Shown here: positions 32,997 to 47,900 of the stretch, piece by piece
Numbering within the stretch: position 1 is the stretch's first letter
Layout: each line of letters opens with the position of its first letter
Source of the DNA: Lamellibrachia satsuma
Lineage: Eukaryota; Annelida; Polychaeta; Sabellida; Siboglinidae
Assembly: GCA_033239005.1 (NCBI GenBank)
Contig: BSQZ01000026.1
Location: 2,869,001-2,933,000, forward strand
DNA length: 64,000 nt
Reading direction: 5' to 3'
Notes under the pieces: model-generated
What the model was told of the DNA's origin: nothing
Databases searched by the model: none
What the model saw: only the letters and a program-made list of their open reading frames with translations
Made by a program: the position numbers and the translations under genes

Positions 32997-35900
32997 CTGC
33001 AACAAAAACAGTTATGCACCTTTATAATGAAAAATACACATACATGATATTATGTTACTGATGTTTGGGACAACTAAGACTGGCATCAGATAAGTTAGAA
33101 ACAAGTGGCTCCTATAACTGCCAGTAGTACGTCGCCATTCCAAGAAGCTATCCAGATATTGACTGGCAGTACTAAGTACCAAGGCGTAGATGGACAGTTC
33201 TGCAATAATGTTATTGAAATTTGTTTGATACTGTCATAACGTTATTGAAATTTGTTTGATACTGTTATTGAAATTTGTTTGATAAGTCAGATAACCGTGA
33301 TGTTATTGGAATTGGTTTGATAAGTCAGATAACTGTGATAATGTTATTGAAATTTGTTTAATACCGTCACTTACAAACTACCCAGTTATCCCAGATTTGA
33401 ATCTGCCTACAACGTTGCTGTCATGTCCCATATGTATCATATATGTCCCGTATAGAGTTTATTTAGCTGTTTAAAATTATTATGCCACCATCACTTTCTC
33501 CCCTACTATTATAATACACATTGAGATGATAGAAGATGTGCCTGGTCACATGCGATATGATACTAGACAGATGTTTAGCAGCTCGAAAATTAGAAGTCTT
33601 GGTGACCATTTCAGCAAACAACTGACCTATCTTGAACCATTTTGGCACTTTGTTAGCGGCGTCAGTGTCGTACGAGTGCTTTGCACCGCGTGCTGCTGCA
33701 ACGTTCTGCGTGCCAGCTGTTTTACCACTGGCGCCCCCTACCAGCGTTGACACACATTTGCTTTGCTGGCCTGACGCTGATGGCAGGCTGGAAAGTGAGA
33801 ATTATGTACATAGAATGATAGTGTGTTGCAAATATAATGATATAGAATTATCAAGTCGTGTATCAAGGTGTGCTGATAATTATTCCATACAATATTGGTG
33901 TTGTGTGTGAAAAATTTGTGAACTCGGTAATAACAGTCAGACCTGTCTCTTGTTTTTGGTTGAAATCCAAATTTATTTGACTGGACGTTCTGTATAAAGC
34001 CGTATAAAAATTACCATTGGTTAACCAGCCTATAGCATTCCTATCGAGTGTCGCAATCTATCAGGCTACGATATATATGTACATCAAACAAAAAAATTGC
34101 TTTGTTTCATCAGAAATCGTGCAACAAAAGTAGTTGCTTTTCGACAGCTATATTTGTTGCACCATATTCTACTTGTGATGAACAAAAGAAGATATGTGTA
34201 CTTTATTAAGACAGCCGGTGGGATTTTTAAATGGCCACCGATCGTAACAAAGAAATGTTAATGGATTAACCATAGAACAAAAAATATCACTAACATTTGA
34301 AAATTAAATCAGCCTTTATGCATTTACGTAGTTGTCATACTTGCAGTGCAACAGTATCAACATTACCAGATGATATGTTCCGCCATCATGGTGAACAAAT
34401 TGACACTGGCAGAAAGTATGCAGTGATCTTAAGCATGTAACCTTTTAGTACGGTAGCGTTTTCAAGAATTTCCACTGAGACTAGTAGTTATTAAGAGCGG
34501 ATTGATGAAAACCAATATTAGTGCCACAAGATTATTTGTGCTCAGTGTACTCTAACATAGTACAATGTACTCTAGCATAGTACAATGTACTCTAGCATAG
34601 TATAATGTACTCTAGCATAGTATAATGTACTCTAACATAGTACAATGTTATCTAATATAGTATAATGTACTCTAGTATAGTATAATGTACTCCAGTATAG
34701 TACAATGTACTCTAGCATAGTACAATGTACTCTAGCATAGTACAATGTACTGTAGCATAGTACAATGTACTCTAGCATAGTACAATGTACTCTAACATAG
34801 TACAATGTACTCTAACATAGTACGAAGGAAAAAATCTAATGTACTCTAACATAGTACAATGTACTCAAGCATAGTATAATGTACTCTAACATAGTACGAA
34901 GGAAAAAATCTACTGATGTGTAAGCCACTCCAGCCACCTTAATTAATAATAATAATAATTCCCACCCATACTAAGTGATTTCTATTAATTAAGCATGGCT
35001 ATAAAGGACGCATACACAAGCAAAATGTGTTTGCGACTTAGAGAACTCACTTCTTCATGAGTACCTCAGTTGCACTCTGTCGGGATGTTCTGCCTTCGCA
35101 CACAGAGGGTGACAAGTAGTGATCTAACAACACACAACACCAATCTCTTGTGATAACTAATTAAACCCAGCTGCCCACGGAGGGCCACTGTTACTGACAT
35201 GGTGTCCACTGGAAATCAACGCGATTCCATCAATCATCACACTTAGCTAAGCACAAAGCACAACATTGCACCTTGAGCCGCACTGCTATTTATGGAAGAT
35301 CTGTATATGATACAGTGACACTAAACAAATTTATTCACGGGGAAGGGGCAGCAGCTGTTTTGTTTAGCACACATCGATGTGTTTTATTTTCCATCTACAG
35401 TTCGACTTTGAGGGCACACAGGCAGGTTTGCATTGTCTGAATATGAACGGCATGCGAAGGTTACAGCGTGAAGGAAAACATTTTCAAACGGGGGTCCGAG
35501 GTTAAATGGTCTTAGACTTAGTGTAATGTCAAACATGAACGTTTTAAGATCATTCCTTACTTTCTTTTAAGTTGACAGTGAGATGTCTAAAATTGAAAGT
35601 CCATGTCCCAACATTTGCATGGCATTTCCCAAAATTAGGTCAACCAATCAATGAAACTGGACAGTGAACCAATCATCACACAGATCACAGTACTAGTGCA
35701 CAGAACCCAGTATTGCAAGTGGTTATGTCTTTTGGCAGAAAAGCAGTGACTTGGCTTATTATTGTAATATTTTGTTTCTAGTATGGATAACAATGTTTCA
35801 CCAGCTTACACCTCAAATTTTCCGCTACATGCCACAGTGACGCCCTCTGGAGAGTGGCTCGCCACTCAATTCACCCACTGTTTCTATCTTTCTCTGACGG

Positions 35901-38900
35901 GTAGAAAAGCACATCGGGTGAGCAGTAAACACATCAGTAAATAACTCTAAATAACTACCTTTGAGGTTTTTTAAATACAACATCAATTGGTGGATCAAAG
36001 GACACTGGTGCCAGGAGGCGAAGGAACATAGAAACAGGTGAGTGGATGTCTGCCTCTGGGAGGAGACACTGTCAGACTGCCCCCAAAGTTAGCATATTAA
36101 TATATAGATGTGTCTCTATCAGAATAATGAAAATTTCTGATACCTTGTCTTGTGTCAGACCCGAAGTACACGACAGACATTGGAACCAACTGAGCCTACA
36201 ATAGTAATAATGAACTTCTACAGCAATGACAACAAAACTACCGTAGCATGCTGTAATGTGTTGCCGAGGAAGCAACGTAAACAAAATATTGCTCTGTGTC
36301 TGCTTGTTGTTAATTTCAGTTGTATGCAGAGGTTCCTCTCAGAAACAGAATGCAACTATCTTCAGCGTACCGACATTTGAGACTAGTGTCCAATTTATCG
36401 TATTCATCTATTTTACAAATTAGACACAATTTTACAACAAATGTAAGAGGGACTGGGACTAGAAGTAGTTTTACATGTTGAATTTGTGCTGGGATTAAAA
36501 TGTTTTACAGCACAGATTGTGCAGGAAATAGAATTTTAAGTCACAGCTTGTGCCAACAGTAGACACCATTTCACAGCAGAGAACACCACTTTCAACTAAT
36601 ATGATCTTGAGACAATACAGCATGAAATCAGTTTCTTGGTTCATAAAACAGTTATGTAGTGTCACCAGTCTAGAGTAAGAGTAGTTCTCCTACTTACTTC
36701 TATCAGTGTCTTGGCACTGTCCTTAAGCACACGCTTGGGAGGCGATGTATCTGCAAAAGCACATTTGTAATTTAATTCAAACTGTGCTACTACTGTGTTA
36801 TCTGTTACTTAACCAGTCATTGCTGCAAGCGGTCGAAGCGATTTAGTTTATTTCACATAATCAGATAATATTTGCTGCCAACACAAACAACTGTTGATTC
36901 ACAAGTCATGCTTTTGCTTTAAACTGGACAATATATGCGATAACAAACAGGTGCTGTTCTCCCACAAAACTTCCAGCATCTTCAGGATGAAGAAACTTTC
37001 ATGTTTGGAAGAAGCTCAAGACCACAGAACTGCCAGAGCAGATGTACTCACATAAATAAAATGACATGTCCTTGTCTTCTAGGTGATCCTTCACAAACTT
37101 CTGTAGAGCGTACACTGTAAGTATCCACACCCTCGTGTTACCATTAGTTTCTGTCTAAATCTACATTACACATTACATTACAGTGGCCTCTCGCTATATG
37201 GAACATGTTGGGACCTGTTCCATATACTGTATTTGACCTATCAAGTGTACATGCCCTAATTAGCGTACACCCCTCTTTTAATCAGCAGGATCCATAATTA
37301 TTGTAATTTGACCAGTGTGGAACAACTGAAAAGTGTCGCCATCTGGTGCTAAACAGTTCGCACCACTTTTCAGTTGTTCTACACTAGTCACAAAATGACA
37401 CCACTAATTTTAAACAGTTACCTTATCTACAGAAAAAATTTTGGTGTACGCTTATAAGAACAAATTCCACGATTTGTCCATAGGTAAATTTTTTTCAAGC
37501 GTACTGTATGCTTATTATAGGTAAAATATTGTATCTGATGTTCTTTACATATATATGGGCATTGGGTACACAAAACTACAGGCAGGATGGGAATTTCAAA
37601 GTTGTTCCTTACATGGGGAGTCCGTACAGCGAGATGCCACTGTATATACATTGGTTGATCTCCCAGAAAATACTGCTACATTTTAAATCGCCTGCTAGGG
37701 TAATCACTTACACAACTAGAAACAATACATGATGACCTTACTTTTCATAACAACGCTTCATTTAACTGCCATACGGTTTGATGTTTGTATTTGTTCACAG
37801 TATACATGAAATGAAATTACAAATATTTTTTGGGTGTTATTTGAAAAACTACGTCATATACACTTATGGACCATTTTGGCTAAACGATGTTGTCAGGTAA
37901 TCAAGCGATTAATTCACAGTGAGAAATAACTTGCTCAGATGCAGAAATCCTAACAAACAATTTATTTAACGGTTTGATGCAGTAAATGGGATATAGTTCT
38001 ATTCTAAAACAGTTCTGTGATAATAAAACAATAGCATTCAATTTGACCCGAAAAAGGAGCTCTTGGGGCCATGACCACTATACGGTGAACAAGTATATCT
38101 CGAGCCTGTCCATATCACCACTAAAGCCCCTCGTAGCAGCTCTAGAAGATTAAAGCTAAAAGGTGTTCTTATATAGCGTGGTATCGGTATATTAAATGGG
38201 TATGAAAATATTGATAGAAATATGTTTTTCTCACTCAAGAAGGATAGCAGAACTAGAGGACATGAGGTAAAATTAGTAAAGGATCAATGTAGATTGGACA
38301 TCAGGAAGCACTCGTTCTCACAGAGGACAATAAATGAATGGAACAAATTGTCTACAGATTGTGTAACTGCTAGCAGCGTGAATATGTTTAAAAACAAGGT
38401 TGACACATATCACAGGAGGGCGGGTTATAAGTAGGTGAACATTGTTGGACTCTCGATAAGCCAATGGCTTCCTTGTCCACTTGCCATCTGGGCCTTTGGC
38501 TTGGATGGCAAATCTTGTTAAATCTTGTTAAATCTATCCAGTCCTTGCAACCACTCAACCCTGACAGACCGGTTCATTCTAACACCATCTTGGCTTCTCT
38601 GGGAAGCATTCAGCCATGTTGCAATTACTGTGCAAAGACTATTCGTCCACTTATCCACCACTGGTACTCATTTATACAGCTGACTGAACTGAAGCAAGAG
38701 GATTTGAAAACAGCTTCTCTCGATCGAGAGTCCAATGGTTTAATCATAACGCCACCGTGTCACACATAGCTTACCCAAAAATGGAGACATAAACTGTATT
38801 ACGTAAAGGATAATTATGGTGGACTGTTGAAAGAAAACCCAGTCCATCAACACAGAATTTAGCCTGGTCACAAACCTGTCTCCTGGGGTCTAAACAGCCC

Positions 38901-41900
38901 CTGTAGCACCATTCTGTCCGCAAACGTAACTCGGATCGTTGCTCTGTCATATTTTGCCATCCTTGCCTCAAGGTCAGCGAGACGATGTGACCGGGTCGCC
39001 AGTGGCTTCGTCAACTCTTCCTGTCTGCAGCGAGAAGGCATCATAGTTGACACCGTAATGCTATCTCAGGCAAATGAACTCAACAGCTAAAGTGGACATG
39101 ATTAGTTACAGCTAACAAACCACTATTGTTCAGATTTGGTGTCAAATACACCTTTCTGGATCAAATACAAAGTTAAATAAATGCAGTGTAGGTTAAATAA
39201 ATAATACATTAGTTAAATAAACAATAAATTAGTTAAGTAAATAATAAATGTGTAAAATAAATTAGTTAAATAAATAATAAATTTGTTAAACATATATATG
39301 ATTTATAGGATATGCATGCAGAGAAAAATATATAAATCTAAAATTAGTGAAATAAATAATGATAAATTAGTTAAAACATGATGTACATATACAAATCTAA
39401 GTATCTATTCATCATATGCCACATGAAAAAGTTGGATCTTCAATAATTGTGACAAGATTACCTTTATCTCGAGAAGGACTTCAGCATAAGTTATTACATA
39501 TTAGCGTAAACATCAAGTGCTACATACAACTTGCGCTGCATATCTGAATACATCATCTTCACGTCTGACTCTGTCACTTCAAAGAAATCATCAGGTAGAT
39601 CAGGGTCTGAAATAGATGGTTTCATTAATTAAATGTTGTAGCACATACGCACGCATGCACACACACAGAAACATGTACACACACGTACAGAAATGAAATG
39701 GGTCCGATTTCAAGTGTCAAGAACCTAGAAGGGGTCCTGAGGGAGGATCCTAAGGGGATCCTGAGGGGGCACCCGAAGCATTCTTGGCCAGATTGGCCTA
39801 CAGATGTGTGAATTTCCAATAAAAACATTGTGACTGGAATTTGCGTTTTGTTTTAAAGGTAATTGGAATTTGTGAAAATGAAATTGGTATTTTCAGTTAC
39901 ATTTTCAATTACATCATGTAGCTTTTTAACTTAAATTATTCGCTACAGATAACCAATAAAACATAATGTTGCATAGATCATATTTGTTTGCAATTATGTA
40001 CCATAAAATGTAAAATAAATAAAGCTGCTGTAAAATAGACATTATTTTTTGGTGTTGAGTATGTCTATGACTGCTCTGTTCACGTACCTTTATTTAAGTG
40101 TGGAATTGATAATTGGAATTTTTGAGGTGTAATTTTTGTAATTGCCATATAATTGGAATTAATATAATGTAATTGACTGGTTGTCAGCAGGACTAGACAT
40201 AGTCAAGTGAATAGCTTATTTAGTAATAGGCACAGTTAAAATAGGATTTATAAGTCCAGTTTCCTAAATTTGTGATCTAACGTAGCTATTTTATTGATAT
40301 TAATATTGCCCTTTTTAGAAAGCACATACTACCAAGTACAAAAGTGATAACTGTGCATCATGCTTAAAAATGGATATAATGTTATGTTCCACTAACCTGT
40401 GGTTGACCTAGCAATGTTTTCATCCAAACTGAACACAATCTTCTCTCTGTCGCAAGGCTGTACAGAAAAATGCATTTTACATTCAGCAAATCTCTGGACC
40501 AATTTGCAATGTGATAAAGGATTTCAGAATCTATATCCATATAACTACTGTTATGTCAAAGGGATGCTGACACAATATGTTAAGTTACCATACTAATTTT
40601 TTACCATTTAAATTGTTATTGCTAATTTGAGCAAGTTTGGCATTTCAATTGTTCAATTATTCATGAACGATAAAAATGTGACCATTAAACTAGCATTTTG
40701 CTTAATGCTTATTGAATAATATTATATAAAGTAAACAATGAGACAAACTGAAATTTCTTCTTCTATCAATATATTTCCATGACTGTGAGCAACTGACCTG
40801 AAAGTCTTTCCGTTGAACTTCACTGAAAGAAAAATAATAATCACTTCTGAGTACCGGTGCATTAGTTATGACAAGCATAGAAATAATGCCACTTATCTAC
40901 ACGTATGTAGCAAATGCGAAAAACTTTAATGGGACTGGAGTCATAAACAGACAAGGCTACCACGGCTAACTTGTTCTTCAATTAGTATAATATAGTAAAA
41001 AAAAGGTAAAGGCTGTTATTTTGATGTGGTATCCGGTCAAAAAACTGCACTAAGAACTTTATGTATATTTCACCCCTGGCAGATAATTCACCCATAGACA
41101 GACCTGGTCATTCCCTCACCCAGGGTTTTCTAAGGTTAAGTTCATATAGGCACTGCAAAGTTTTCTAAGGTTACGTTCATATGGGCACTGCAATGTTTTC
41201 TAAGGTTAAGTTCATATAGGCACTGCAAAGTTTTATACGGGCAACATATCTTGACGACTGGTTTACCTTAATATGGTCACTAATTGTGTTTTATGTCGCG
41301 TGTAGCTTGCAGCAAAATTAGTATATCCAAGAAGCCGTTGAATTTGTGAATGAAACAGGCTGTTAGGAATGCTGTGGTACAATTTTTTATTTTCAAATCT
41401 TCAAAGCGAACTTTAGGGAATATTGACCAAAAAAACACACATCAACTTCACCATGTTATACATAATTCCAATGTCGTTATTATCAACCTAGAGAAGTAAA
41501 ACTAATTATGATTATTGTTAGCAGATGAAGGCAATTGTTCTTTTCTTAGTTTAAATTTAATATCATGTTACAATTCAAATACACTATTTGACGACTACTG
41601 TACAAATGTATACAGCTGCATCAACTAATGCAATGTAGAGTAAACAAAACTGCACAGGTTTCGCATGGGTAGCAGCAAGCATGTCTGAACCCCGATCCAT
41701 TCCACCACTGTGTTGTCTGAACCCTGATCCACTCTACTACTGTGCTGTCTGAACCCTGATCCACTCTACCACTGTGCTGTCTGAACCAGATCCACTCTAC
41801 CACTGTGCTGTCTGAACCCTGATCCACTCTACCACTGTGCTGTCTGAACCCTGATCCACTCTACCACTGTGCTGTCTGAACCCTGATCCACTCTACCACT

Positions 41901-44900
41901 GTGCTGTCTGAACCAGATCCACTCTACCACTGTGCTGTCTGAACCCTGATCCATTCTACCACTGTGCTGTCTGTACCCTGATCCACTCTACCACTGTGCT
42001 GTCTGAACCCTGATCCATTCCGCCACTGTGCTGCCTGAACCAGATCCACTCTACCACTGTGCTGTCTGAACCCTGATCCACTCTACCACTGTGCTGTCTG
42101 TACCCTGATCCACTCTACCACTGTGCTGTCTGAACCCTGATCCATTCCACCACTGTGCTGCCTGAACCAGATCCACTCTACCACTGTGCTGTCTGAACCC
42201 TGATCCACTCTACCACTGTGCTGTCTGTACCCTGATCCACTCTACCACTGTGCTGTCTGAACCCTGATCCATTCCACCACTGTGCTGTCTGAACCCAGAT
42301 CCACTCTACCACTGTGCTGTCTGAACCCTGATCCACTCTACCACTGTGCTGTCTGAACCCTGATCCACTCTACCACTGTGCTGTCTGTACCCTGATCCAC
42401 TCTACCACTGTGCTGTCTGAACCCTGATCCATTCCACCACTGTGCTGTCTGAACCCAGATCCACTCTACCACTGTGCTGTCTGAACCCTGATCCATTCCA
42501 CCACTGTGCTGTCTGAACCCTGATCCACTCTACCACTGTGCTGTCTGAACCCTGATCCACTCTACCACTGTGCTGTCTGAACCCAGATCCACTCTACCAC
42601 TGTGCTATCTGAACCCTGATCCACTCTACCACTGTGCTGTCTGAACCCAGATCCACTCTACCACTGTGCTGTCTGAACCCTGATCCATTCCACCACTGTG
42701 CTGTCTGAACCCTGATCCACTCTACCACTGTGCTGTCTGAACCCTGATCCACTCTACCACTGTGCTGTCTGAACCCTGATCCACTCTACCACTGTGCTGT
42801 CTGAACCCTGTTCCACTCTACCACTGTGCTGTCTGAACCCAGATCCACTCTACCACTGTGCTGTCTGAACCCTGTCCACATTCCACCACTGTGCTGTCTG
42901 AACCCTGATCCACTCTACCACTGTGCTGTCTGAACCCTGACCCATTCCACCACTGTGCTGTCTGAACCCTGATCCACTCTACCACTGTGCTGTCTGAACC
43001 CTGATCCATTCCACCACTGTGCTGTCTGAACCCTGATCCACTCTACCACTGTGCTGTCTGAACCGTGACCCATTCCACCACTGTGCTGTCTGAACCCTGA
43101 TCCACTCTACCACTGTGCTGTCTGAACCGTGACCCATTCCACCACTGTGCTGTCTGAACCCTGATCCACTCTACCACTGTGCTGTCTGAACCCTGATCCA
43201 TTCCACCACTGTGCTGTCTGAACCCTGATCCACTCTACCACTGTGCTGTCTGACCCTGAATCCGGACCATTCCACCACTGTGCTGTCTGAACCCTGATCC
43301 ACTCTACCACTGTGCTGTCTGAACCGTGACCCATTCCACCACTGTGCTGTCTGAACCCTGATCCATTCCACCACTGTGCTGTCTGAACCCTGTTCCACTC
43401 TACCACTGTGCTGTCTGAACCTCGATCCACTCTACCACTGTGCTGTCTGAACTCTGATCCAATCTACCACTATGCTTTCTGAACCCAGATCCACTCTACC
43501 ACTGTGCTATCTGAACCCTAATCCACTCTACCACTGTGCTGTCTGAACCTTGATCCATTCCACCACTGTGCTGTCTGAACACTGATCTATTCCACCACTG
43601 TGCTGTCTGAACCCAGATCCACTCTACCACTGTGCTGTCTGAACCCTGGTCCACTCTACCACCATGCTGTCTGAACCCTGGTCCACTCTACCACTGTGCT
43701 GTCTGAACCCTGGTCCACTCTACCACTGTGCTGTCTGAACCCTGGTCCACTCTACCACTGTGCTGTCTGAACCCTGGTCCACTCTACCACTGTGCTGTCT
43801 GAACCCTGGTCCACTCTACCACTGTGCTGTGTGAACCCTGGTCCACTCTACAACTGTGCTGTCTGAACCCAGATCCACTCTACCACTGTGCTGTCTGAGC
43901 CTGATCCACTCTACCACTGTGCTATATGAACCCTAATCCACTCTACCACTGTGCTGTCTGAACCCTGATCCACTCTACCACTGTGCTGTCTGAACCCCGG
44001 TCCATTCCACCACTGTGCTGTCTGAACCCAGATCAACTCTACCACTGTGCTGTCTGAACCCTGGTCCATTCTACCACTGTGCTGTCTGAACCCTGGTCCA
44101 TTCCACCACTGTGCTGTCTGAACCCAGATCCACTCTACCACTGTGCTGTCTGAACCCTGGTCCACTCTACCACTGTGCTGTCTGAACCCTGGTCCACTCT
44201 ACCACTGTGCTGTCTGAACCCAGATCCACTCTACCACTGTGCTGTCTGAACCCTGATCCACTCTACCACTGTGCTGTCTGAACCCTGATCCACTCTACCA
44301 CTGTGCTGTCTGAACCCTGGTCCACTCTACCACTGTGCTGTCTGAACCCTGATCCACTCTACCACTGTGTTGTCTGTACCCTGATCCACTCTACCACTGT
44401 GTTGTCTGTACCAATGTGCACTCTACCACTGTGTTGTCTGAACCCCTATGCACTCTACCACTGTGCTGTCTGTACCCCTATGCACTCTACCACTGTGCTG
44501 TCTGTACCCTAATCCACTGTACCACTGTGCTGTCTGTACCCCTGTGCACTCTACCACTGTGCTGTCTGTACTCTGATCCACTCTACCACTGTGCTGTCTG
44601 TACTCTGATCCACTCTACCACTGTGCTGTCTGTACTCTGATCCACTCTACCACTGTGCTATCTGAACCCTGATCCACTCTACCACTGTGCTGTTTGTACC
44701 CCTGTGCACTCTACCACTGTGCTGTCTGTACTCTGATCCACTCTACCACTGTGCTGTCTGTACCCTGATCCATTCTACCACTGTGCTGTCTGTACCCTGA
44801 TCCACTCTACCATTGTGCTGTCTGTACCCTGATCCATTCTACCACTGTGCTGTCTGTACCCTGATCCACTCTACCACTGTGTTGTTTGTACCCCTGTGCA

Positions 44901-47900
44901 CTCTACCACTGTGCTGTCTGTACCCTGATCCACTCTACCACTGTGCTGTCTGTATCCTGGTCCTCTTTACCACTGTGCTATCTGTACCCTGATCCACTCT
45001 ACCACTGTGCTGTCTGTACCCTGATCCACTCTACCACTGTGCTGTCTGTACCCCTATGCACTCTACCACTGTGCTGTCTGTACCCTGATCCACTCTACCA
45101 CTGTGCTGTCTGTACCCTGATCCACTCTACCACTGTGCTGTCTGTACCCCTGTGCACTCTACCACTGTGCTGTTTGTACCCCTATGCACTCTACCACTGT
45201 GCTGTCTATACCCCTATGCACTCTACCACTGTGCTGTCTGTACCCCTATGCACTCTACCACTGCGCTGTATGTACCCTGATCCACTCTACCCCTGTGCAC
45301 TCTACCACTGTGTTGTCTGTACCCTGATCCACTCTACCACTGTGCTGTCTGTACCCCTATGCACTCTACCACTGTGCTGTATGTACCCCTGTGCACTCTA
45401 CCACTGTGCTGTCTGTACCCCTATGCACTCTACCACTGTGCTGTCTGTACCCCTGTGCACTCTATCACTGTGCTGTAAGTACCCCTGTGCACTCTACCAC
45501 TGTGCTGTCTGTACCCCTATGCACTCTACCACTGTGCTGTCTGTACCCCTATGCACTCTACCACTGCGCTGTATGTACCCTGATCCACTCTACCACTGTG
45601 CTCTCTGTACCCCTGTGCACTCTGCCACTGTGCTGTCTGTACCCCTGTGCACTCTGCCACTGTGCACTACACCACTGCGCACTCTACCACTGTGCTGTCT
45701 GTACTCTGATCCACTCTACCACTGTGCTGTTTGTACCCCTGTGCACTCTACCACTGTGCTGTCTGTACCCTGATCCACTCTACCACTGCGCTGTCTGTAC
45801 TCTGATCCACTCTACCACTGTGCTGTCTGAACCCTGCTCCACTCTACCACTGTGCTGTCTGTACTCTGATCCACTCTACCACTGTGCTGTCTGTACCCTG
45901 ATCCACTCTACCACTGCGCTGTCTGTACTCTGATCCACTCTACCACTGTGCTGTCTGTACTCTGATCCACTCTACCATTGTGCTGTCTGTACGCTGATCC
46001 ACTCTACCACTGTGCTGTCTGTACCCTGATCCATTCTACCACTGTGCTGTCTGTACCCTGATCCACTCTACCACTGTGCTGTCTGTACCCCTATGCACTC
46101 TACCACTGTGCTGTCTGTATCCTGATCAACTCTACCACTGCGCTGTCTGTACTCTGATCCACTCTACCACTGTGCTGTCTGAACCCTGATCCACTCTACC
46201 ACTGTGCTGTTTGTACCCCTGTGCACTCTACCACTGTGCTGTCTGTACCCTGATCCACTCTACCACTGTGCTGTCTGTACTCTGATCCACTCTACCACTG
46301 TGCTGTCTGTATCCTGGTCCACTCTACCACTGTGCTGTCTGTACCCTGATCCACTCTACCACTGTGCTGTCTGTACCCTGATCCACTCTACCACTGTGCT
46401 GTCTGTACCCTGATCCACTCTACCACTGTGCTGTCTGTACCCCTGTGCACTCTATCACTGTGCTGTATGTACCCCTGTGCACTCTACCACTGTGCTGTCT
46501 GTACCCCTATGCACTCTACCACTGTGCTGTATGTTCCCTGATCCACTCTACCACTGTGCTGTCTTTACCCCTGTGCACTCTACCACTGTGCTGTCTGTAC
46601 CCCTGTGCACTCTACCACTGTGCTGTCTGTACCCCTATGCACTCTACCACTGCGCTGTATGTTCCCTGATCCACTCTACCACTGTGCTGTCTGTACCCCT
46701 GTGCACTCTACCACTGTGCTGTCTGTACCCCTGTGCACTCTACCACTGTGCTGTCTGTACCCCTGTGCACTCTACCACTGTGCACTCTACCACTGTGCTG
46801 TCTGTACTCTGATCCACTCTACCACTGTGCTGTTTGTACCCCTGTGCACTCTACCACTGTGCTGTCTGTACCCTGATCCACTCTACCACTGCGCTGTCTG
46901 TACTCTGATCCACTCTACCACTGTGCTGTCTGAACCCTGATCCACTCTACCACTGTGCTGTATGAACCCTGGTCCACTCTACCACTGTGCTGTCTGAACC
47001 CTGATCCACTCTACCACTGTACTGCTTGAACCCCGATCCACTCTACCACTGTGCTGTCTGTACCCTGGTCCACTCTACCACTGTGCTATCTCTACCCTGG
47101 TCCACTATACAACTGTGCTGTCTGTACCTCTATGCACTCTACCACTGTGCTACAACCTCCACAACAACACACCAGCTTTTAGAAAGGTTCACTAACATCA
47201 ACATTATTATCAGTAAACATTAAAATAAATTGTTTGCTTCCTACCTGAGTTCATTGTGATACAAATCCATGCCACGAGTTGATTCAGGGAACTGAAGCAG
47301 AGAGTAATATGGTTATACTGAGGCAAATACTCAGAAAATTGAAATTAAACTAAAATAGGTAAAACTCTAACAGGAAGCAGCATGATTTATCCAGTTTAAA
47401 GTGAATTGTTCAAATAGTAGATCTCATATGAAAACCATAAAAAAAATCTCCAAGAATTAGGGTGAGACACTCTCGATATTGCTTGAAAGGAAATGATAGA
47501 AACCACACCGAACTTAGACAATTGTTTACACAGAATGTAGTTAAAATAATTAAACCTCATTTTGCTGCACTGTGCCTACAAGTACTAGTGCCCAACCATG
47601 TCAAGATCAGTGGAAATAAAGTGAGTGGACATTTACTAGAAAATACATTGGTTTTTAAAAGTGTCAAGATTGTTCCTGGATATCGTGGATAAATTCATAA
47701 GCACTGCCAATAAATACAAAATGGCAACAGGAAGTTTAAGACATAATGTTTAGGGTTTCAATTATAAGAATGCGTTTCAGCATCCGGACTTTGCCCATAT
47801 ACTATGTTCACTTTCAATTATGTACATAAATATATACCATAAAATAATTGTTTAACTATTTATGTTACTATTTCTCTGTATGTATATACGTAGGTATTTC

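Noticed and set aside
44886..45773. 295-codon open frame (TLPLCCLYP-like repeats)
   Set aside because: Product of the 32-bp minisatellite, which lacks stops in the plus direction; overlapping frames are equally open and there is no domain or start context.
41678..47150. CRISPR-like array
   Set aside because: Units are contiguous with no unique spacers, the genome is eukaryotic and there are no cas genes.
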